A stretch of 10,394 nt of DNA from Ga0077527 sp964606765. Lineage in GTDB: Bacteria; Pseudomonadota; Gammaproteobacteria; Burkholderiales; SG8-41. Positions 7,049 to 10,394 of this stretch are shown piece after piece; the first letter of the stretch is position 1, and every line of letters starts with the position of its first letter. Under the pieces are notes generated by a model that was not told where the DNA came from, did no database searches, and was given only the letters and a program-made list of their open reading frames with translations. The position numbers and the translations under genes were made by a program. Location: positions 1 to 10,394 of the forward strand of contig CAZSIR010000108.1 in the NCBI GenBank assembly GCA_964606765.1, written 5' to 3'.

Positions 7049-8110
7049 CTACTGGATGATGTCCATCGCGTTGATCCACTCCAGCGCGGCCACCGAGCGG
7101 TAACCGGCCAGGCTGTTGACCAGGCGGCGGAACTCGCGGCTGTCGAGATAGTCCAGCAGCGCGCGCGTGCCCGGTTTCTGCAACACGCTGCTGCGCGCCG
7201 CCAGGTAGTAGTGCTCGTTGACGATGGGCACAAAATCCAGCGATTGCTCGCGGGCCGCCGCTTCAATGCCGAAGGCCACGTCCGCCATGCCGCTGGCGAC
7301 GGTGGCGGCAACTGCGGCGTGGGTGAACTCCTCATGGGTATAACCATGGATGTTTGCGGGTTGCACCCCTTGCTGGGCGAGCAGGAAATCGAGGCACAGG
7401 CGGGTGCCGGACCCGGGTTGCCGGTTGACGAAACGCACGCCCGCTCGTGTCAGGTCGCTCAGCCGCTGCAGTCCCTTGGGGTTTTCAGCCTTGACCATCA
7501 GTCCCTGCGTGCGATCCAGCAGGTGGGTGACGCGCCAGCCCTTCAGGCTCAGAAACGGAATGAACTGGGCGGCGAGGGTGCGAGTGCCGGGAATGGCCGG
7601 GAGGTGAAACCCGGCCAGATCACATTGGTTGCGCCGCAATGCAGCAAGGCAATCCAGGCTGCCATGAAAATTCAGGGTCAATGCGTAATCCGCATTCGTG
7701 GCGGCTTCGTCCCGGATGCGCGCCAGGGCGAGGTCATGGCTGGCAAACAGGGTGACCCTGGCCGGTGCGGCGGCAACGCTGTGCACGCGCGCCAGATGCG
7801 CTTCCATGCGGGCTTCGCCCTCACGCAGGGCGGCAGCCAGGGTGCCGTTCACATCCACCATGCCTTCCAGCAATTTGGCCCCCAAGGGCGCAAGCAGCGT
7901 ACCGCGCCCTTGCTGGCGCAGCACCAGCTGGTCTCCCAATTGCGTTGCAGCCGCGTCCAGCAGGCCCCAGGCATGGCGGTAGGACAATCCGGCGCTTTTT
8001 GCGGCGTCCTGCAAATTGCCGTGGCGGGCCACGGCCTCCAGCAGGGTGACCAGGCGGGGCTCGATTTCAACCGGGCCCAGGGTCCAGCGAATTTGTGCCG
8101 ATATTTTCAT
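7049..8110 (-). CDS. ModE-type HTH regulator with PBP-like sensor domain
   Basis: Predicted one-component transcription regulator, 353 residues. The N-terminal winged helix-turn-helix is of ModE/LysR type (LLEAVARHGNLQDAAKSAGL at 23-42, SYRHAWGLLDAA at 43-54, basic wing near 65-75). The C-terminal part is the PBP-like domain (COG1910/PF12727 type): LNFHGSLDCLAALRRNQCDL at 146-165 leading into AGFHLP, FVNRQPGSGTR at 227-237, GYTHEEFTHAAVAATVASG at 256-274 and FGIEAAA at 280-286. Such domains resemble molybdate/tungstate binding proteins but carry no signal peptide here. The gene is followed by moeA and diverges from tupBCA, so it probably senses tungstate, molybdate or the cofactor and controls both units. 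No clear ribosome site precedes the ATG; an in-frame TAA lies a few codons upstream, so no longer start is possible. Confidence 0.92.
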   Translation of the reverse strand: MKISAQIRWTLGPVEIEPRLVTLLEAVARHGNLQDAAKSAGLSYRHAWGLLDAAATQLGDQLVLRQQGRGTLLAPLGAKLLEGMVDVNGTLAAALREGEARMEAHLARVHSVAAAPARVTLFASHDLALARIRDEAATNADYALTLNFHGSLDCLAALRRNQCDLAGFHLPAIPGTRTLAAQFIPFLSLKGWRVTHLLDRTQGLMVKAENPKGLQRLSDLTRAGVRFVNRQPGSGTRLCLDFLLAQQGVQPANIHGYTHEEFTHAAVAATVASGMADVAFGIEAAAREQSLDFVPIVNEHYYLAARSSVLQKPGTRALLDYLDSREFRRLVNSLAGYRSVAALEWINAMDIIQ

Positions 8111-8130
8111 ACTTGCAAATTATTGCATGT
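8111..8130. promoter_or_regulatory. Imperfect palindrome, candidate operator
   Basis: A 20-base imperfect inverted repeat: arms ACtTGCAA and TTGCAtGT around a 4-base ATTA centre, with one mismatched pair. It lies directly against the start codon of the regulator gene and overlaps the possible -35 element for tupB. This suits autoregulation and joint control by the ModE-type protein. It does not resemble the E. coli ModE site, so the link is inferred from position. Confidence 0.45.
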
Positions 8131-8188
8131 TAGGAATCCGCCCATTATCCAACATTATTCCGATTCCATTACTTATGTCTGGAATTGC
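8111..8188. promoter_or_regulatory. Divergent promoter region, regulator / tupBCA
   Basis: A 78-base AT-enriched gap between two outward-facing genes must hold both promoters. A possible + strand promoter is TTGCAT at 8123-8128 with TATCCA at 8146-8151 (17-base spacing). On the - strand GGATAAT (complement of 8144-8150) and AATAAT near 8119-8124 are weak -10 candidates. GGAAT/ATTCC words occur at 8133, 8157, 8163 and 8181. The individual promoter calls are uncertain; the region's role is not. Confidence 0.65.
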
Positions 8189-8893
8189 ATGACTGGTGTG
8201 TGGGATGCCTTTGCTGCGGCCTGGCAGCTGATTGCCGGCATGGATGGGACGCTGGCGCAAATCGTCGGCCTGAGCCTGCAGGTGAGCATGAGCGCGGTGC
8301 TGCTGGCCTCCCTCATCGGAATGCCGGCAGGCGCGGTGGTGGCCGTCGGACGCTTTCGCGGCCGCAAGGCGGTGATCGTGCTGCTCAACGCGATGATGGG
8401 GCTGCCGCCGGTCGTCGTCGGACTGCTGGTCTATTTGCTGCTGTCGCGGGCGGGACCGCTGGGCAGCCTCGGCATCCTGTTCACGCCGACCGCCATGGTC
8501 ATGGCCCAGACCGTGCTGATTGTTCCGATCATTGCCGCGCTGTCGCGGCAGATCATCGAAGACGCCTGGCATGAATACGACGAGCAGCTGCGTTCACTGG
8601 GGGCCGGGCGACTTGATGCGGCGATGACCCTGATCTGGGATACGCGGTTTTCCCTGATCACCATCGTGCTCGCCGGCTTCGGCCGCGCTGCGGCGGAGGT
8701 GGGCGCGGTGATGATCGTCGGCGGCAATATCGACGGCGTGACGCGGGTGATGACCACAACCATCGCGCTGGAAACCAGCAAGGGCGACCTGCCGCTGGCG
8801 CTGGGCCTGGGCATCGTGCTGATCCTGCTGGTGCTGCTGCTCAATGCGCTCGCCGGCGGCATCCGTGAACTGGCGCTGCGGCGCTACGGCTGA
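8189..8893 (+). CDS. tupB: Tungstate ABC transporter permease TupB
   Basis: Inner-membrane permease, 234 residues, the usual TupB size, forming the channel with TupC for tungstate delivered by TupA. Hydrophobic segments lie near residues 24-52, 60-85, 97-118, 153-180 and 200-222. The cytoplasmic loop that contacts the ATPase is visible as HEYDEQLRSLGAGRLDAAMT (about 127-146). The C-terminal half has the family-typical GRAAAEVGAVMIVGGN and TRVMTTTIALETSKGDL. The ATG at 8189 is chosen because it starts at the expected family length, though only a weak GGAA lies before it; the open frame further upstream is antisense to the regulator. tupC follows after 2 bases. Confidence 0.9.
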   Translation: MTGVWDAFAAAWQLIAGMDGTLAQIVGLSLQVSMSAVLLASLIGMPAGAVVAVGRFRGRKAVIVLLNAMMGLPPVVVGLLVYLLLSRAGPLGSLGILFTPTAMVMAQTVLIVPIIAALSRQIIEDAWHEYDEQLRSLGAGRLDAAMTLIWDTRFSLITIVLAGFGRAAAEVGAVMIVGGNIDGVTRVMTTTIALETSKGDLPLALGLGIVLILLVLLLNALAGGIRELALRRYG

Positions 8894-8895
8894 CC

Positions 8896-9615
8896 ATGCT
8901 GCCCCTGGAACTGGATCAGCTGCATTTCAGCGCCGGCGCGACGGACATCATCCGCGGCGTCTCCGCCCGCATCGAGTCGGGGCCACGAACGGTGATACTC
9001 GGTGCCAATGGCGCGGGGAAAAGCGTGCTGATGCGCCTTTGCCACGGGCTGCTGCTGCCGACGTCGGGTCGCATCGTGTGGCATGGCGCAAGGAATGGCA
9101 AAGGTGCCGACCTGCGCCGGCGCCAGGCCATGGTGTTCCAGCGCCCGGTGATGCTGCGCCGTTCCGCGCTGGACAACGTGATGTACGGATTGAAACTGGC
9201 CGGCAAGTCGGCGGGGGAATGCCGGCTGCGTGCGATGGATGTGCTGGAAGTGGTCGGGCTTGCGCTCCATGCCAACCGTCCCGCACGCGTGCTGTCCGGC
9301 GGCGAGCAGCAGCGTCTGGCATTGGCTCGCGCCTGGGCGCTGGGTCCGGATGTGCTGTTCCTGGATGAGCCCACTGCGAATCTTGATCCGGCGGCGACCC
9401 AGGACATTGAGAACATCATCAATGCGGTTCACGCCTCAGGAACCAAAATCATCATGACCACCCACAACCTCGGACAGGCGCGGCGGCTGGGTGACGAGAT
9501 CCTGTTTTTGAGCAGAGGCCGTTTGATGGAGCACACGCCCATCGAGCGGTTTTTCCGGGAACCCGCTTCGTCGGAAGCGGCAACTTTCATCAAAGGAGAA
9601 ATACCATGGCAATAA
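8896..9615 (+). CDS. tupC: Tungstate ABC transporter ATP-binding protein TupC
   Basis: ATPase that powers tungstate uptake, 239 residues. All nucleotide-binding motifs are present: Walker A GANGAGKS (36-43), Q-loop Q82 in MVFQRP, signature LSGGEQQRL (133-141), Walker B VLFLDEP (153-159) with catalytic E158, D-loop NLD (162-164) and switch H190 in TTHN. There is no extra C-terminal regulatory (TOBE) domain of the kind found in ModC, which fits TupC. It starts 2 bases after the tupB stop with no obvious ribosome site, so translation is probably coupled. It overlaps the start of tupA by 10 bases. Substrate identity comes from the neighbouring TupA. Confidence 0.93.
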   Translation: MLPLELDQLHFSAGATDIIRGVSARIESGPRTVILGANGAGKSVLMRLCHGLLLPTSGRIVWHGARNGKGADLRRRQAMVFQRPVMLRRSALDNVMYGLKLAGKSAGECRLRAMDVLEVVGLALHANRPARVLSGGEQQRLALARAWALGPDVLFLDEPTANLDPAATQDIENIINAVHASGTKIIMTTHNLGQARRLGDEILFLSRGRLMEHTPIERFFREPASSEAATFIKGEIPWQ

Positions 9616-10394
9616 TCCGGGGGATACTGCTGGCACTGGCACTGTCGGGACTGTTGCAAAGTCCGCTGACCTGGGCGCAGCAGAAATTCATCACCGTGGC
9701 GTCCACGACATCCACCGAGCAGTCCGGCCTGTTCAAGCACATGCTGCCGGTGTTCGAGAAAAAAACCGGCATCCAGGTGCGCGTGGTGGCGCAAGGCACG
9801 GGCCAGGCGCTGGAGACCGGGCGGCGCGGCGATGCCGATGTGCTGTTCGTGCATGACAAGGTGGCCGAGGAGAAATTTGTGGCGGAAGGTTATGGCGGCC
9901 CGCGTCATGAAGTGATGTACAACGATTTTGTCCTGGTCGGTCCGAAGGCCGATCCGGCGAAGGTCGCTGGCGGCAAGGACATCCTCGCCGCGTACAAAAA
10001 GATCGCCGAAGCCAGGGCGCCTTTTGCTTCACGCGGCGACAAGAGCGGCACCCACGCTGCCGAACTGCGGCTGTGGAAAGCCGCGGGCATCGATCCGCAG
10101 ACCGGCAAGGGCAGCTGGTACCGCGAAACCGGTTCCGGCATGGGACCAACCCTCAATACCGCTTCCGGCATGAATGCCTACACCTTCACCGATCGCGGCA
10201 CCTGGCTGTCCTTCAAGAACCGCGGCGATCTGGTGATTGTTGTCGAGGGCGATCAACGCCTGTTCAACCAGTACGGCATCATGCTGGTGAATCCGGCCAA
10301 ACACGCGCATGTCAAAAAGGAAATGGGCCAGGAATTCATTGACTGGGTGGTTTCGGCGGAAGGCCAGAAAGTCATTGCCGATTACAAGATCGGC
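9606..10394 (+). CDS. tupA: Tungstate-binding periplasmic protein TupA, 3'-partial
   Basis: Periplasmic binding protein that captures tungstate with high affinity. The frame is open to the window edge (263 residues seen, family about 270-290), so only a short C-terminal end is missing. The signal peptide covers about residues 1-24 (MAIIRGILLALALSG ... TWA/QQ). TupA landmarks follow: the oxyanion-binding VASTTSTEQSGLF, VRVVAQGTGQAL, GDADVLFVHD, EVMYNDFVLVGP, FASRGDKSGTH, and GMGPTLNTASGMNAYTFTDRG. The TTS and SRGDKSGTH segments are those expected to contact the anion. AGGAG (9594-9598) lies 7 bases before the ATG, inside the tupC gene. ModA-like or other oxyanion binding is possible, but the motif set is TupA. 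Confidence 0.93.
   Translation, partial: MAIIRGILLALALSGLLQSPLTWAQQKFITVASTTSTEQSGLFKHMLPVFEKKTGIQVRVVAQGTGQALETGRRGDADVLFVHDKVAEEKFVAEGYGGPRHEVMYNDFVLVGPKADPAKVAGGKDILAAYKKIAEARAPFASRGDKSGTHAAELRLWKAAGIDPQTGKGSWYRETGSGMGPTLNTASGMNAYTFTDRGTWLSFKNRGDLVIVVEGDQRLFNQYGIMLVNPAKHAHVKKEMGQEFIDWVVSAEGQKVIADYKIG

Noticed and set aside
6988..7347. Open frame extending MoeA by 120 codons at the N-terminus
   Set aside because: Antisense-frame extension through the end of the regulator gene. The MoeA family starts near residue 1 of the ATG at 6987, which has a ribosome site.
7211..8188. Open frame extending tupB upstream by 326 codons
   Set aside because: This part is antisense to the regulator gene. 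The TupB family length and first hydrophobic segment fit the ATG at 8189.
1..10394. CRISPR arrays, tRNA/rRNA genes, insertion sequences, phage or toxin-antitoxin genes
   Set aside because: No spaced repeats, cloverleaf patterns, transposase motifs or terminal inverted repeats were found on reading both strands; this was by eye only.

Overview
The window is GC-rich, densely coded bacterial DNA. It most resembles a betaproteobacterium of the Burkholderiales/Rhodocyclales type. The reasons are a Bug-family (tripartite tricarboxylate) binding protein, an FDH3-type formate dehydrogenase operon, and a ModE-type regulator with a PBP-like domain beside tupBCA. This placement comes from family resemblance only; no search was run. 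No RNA gene, insertion sequence, phage gene or CRISPR array was seen, and no gene-free stretch exceeds 100 bases.

Left part (1-2143, + strand): the distal end of a membrane-bound formate dehydrogenase operon. It holds the iron-sulfur beta subunit (5' end outside the window), a small lipoprotein, the cytochrome b gamma subunit and a small exported Ala/Lys-rich protein. The genes are tightly packed (ATGA overlaps at two junctions) and end at a strong terminator that works in both directions. The catalytic Mo/W subunit is not in the window and presumably lies upstream.

Middle part (2183-8110, - strand): six genes read right to left. First come a regulator with a ModE-type helix-turn-helix and a PBP-like sensor domain, and moeA (molybdenum/tungsten insertion into molybdopterin). 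Then follow a Gfo/Idh/MocA oxidoreductase with a TTG start, an orphan Bug/TctC-type binding protein, a VOC (glyoxalase-fold) enzyme, and a DctP-type TRAP binding protein that has no signal peptide and overlaps the VOC stop codon. The last four look like a small catabolic or ligand-handling cassette with no transporter membrane genes nearby.

Right part (8189-10394, + strand): a tungstate ABC transporter, tupB-tupC-tupA, diverging from the regulator across a 78-base intergenic region that contains an imperfect palindrome. tupA runs off the window end.

Taken together, the tungstate uptake system, its likely sensor and MoeA can supply the metal cofactor that a formate dehydrogenase of this type needs. 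The most unusual points are the signal-less TRAP binding protein coupled to a VOC enzyme, the orphan binding-protein cassette sitting between the cofactor genes and the dehydrogenase, the two uncharacterised small exported proteins of the fdh operon, and the repeats in the tup control region.
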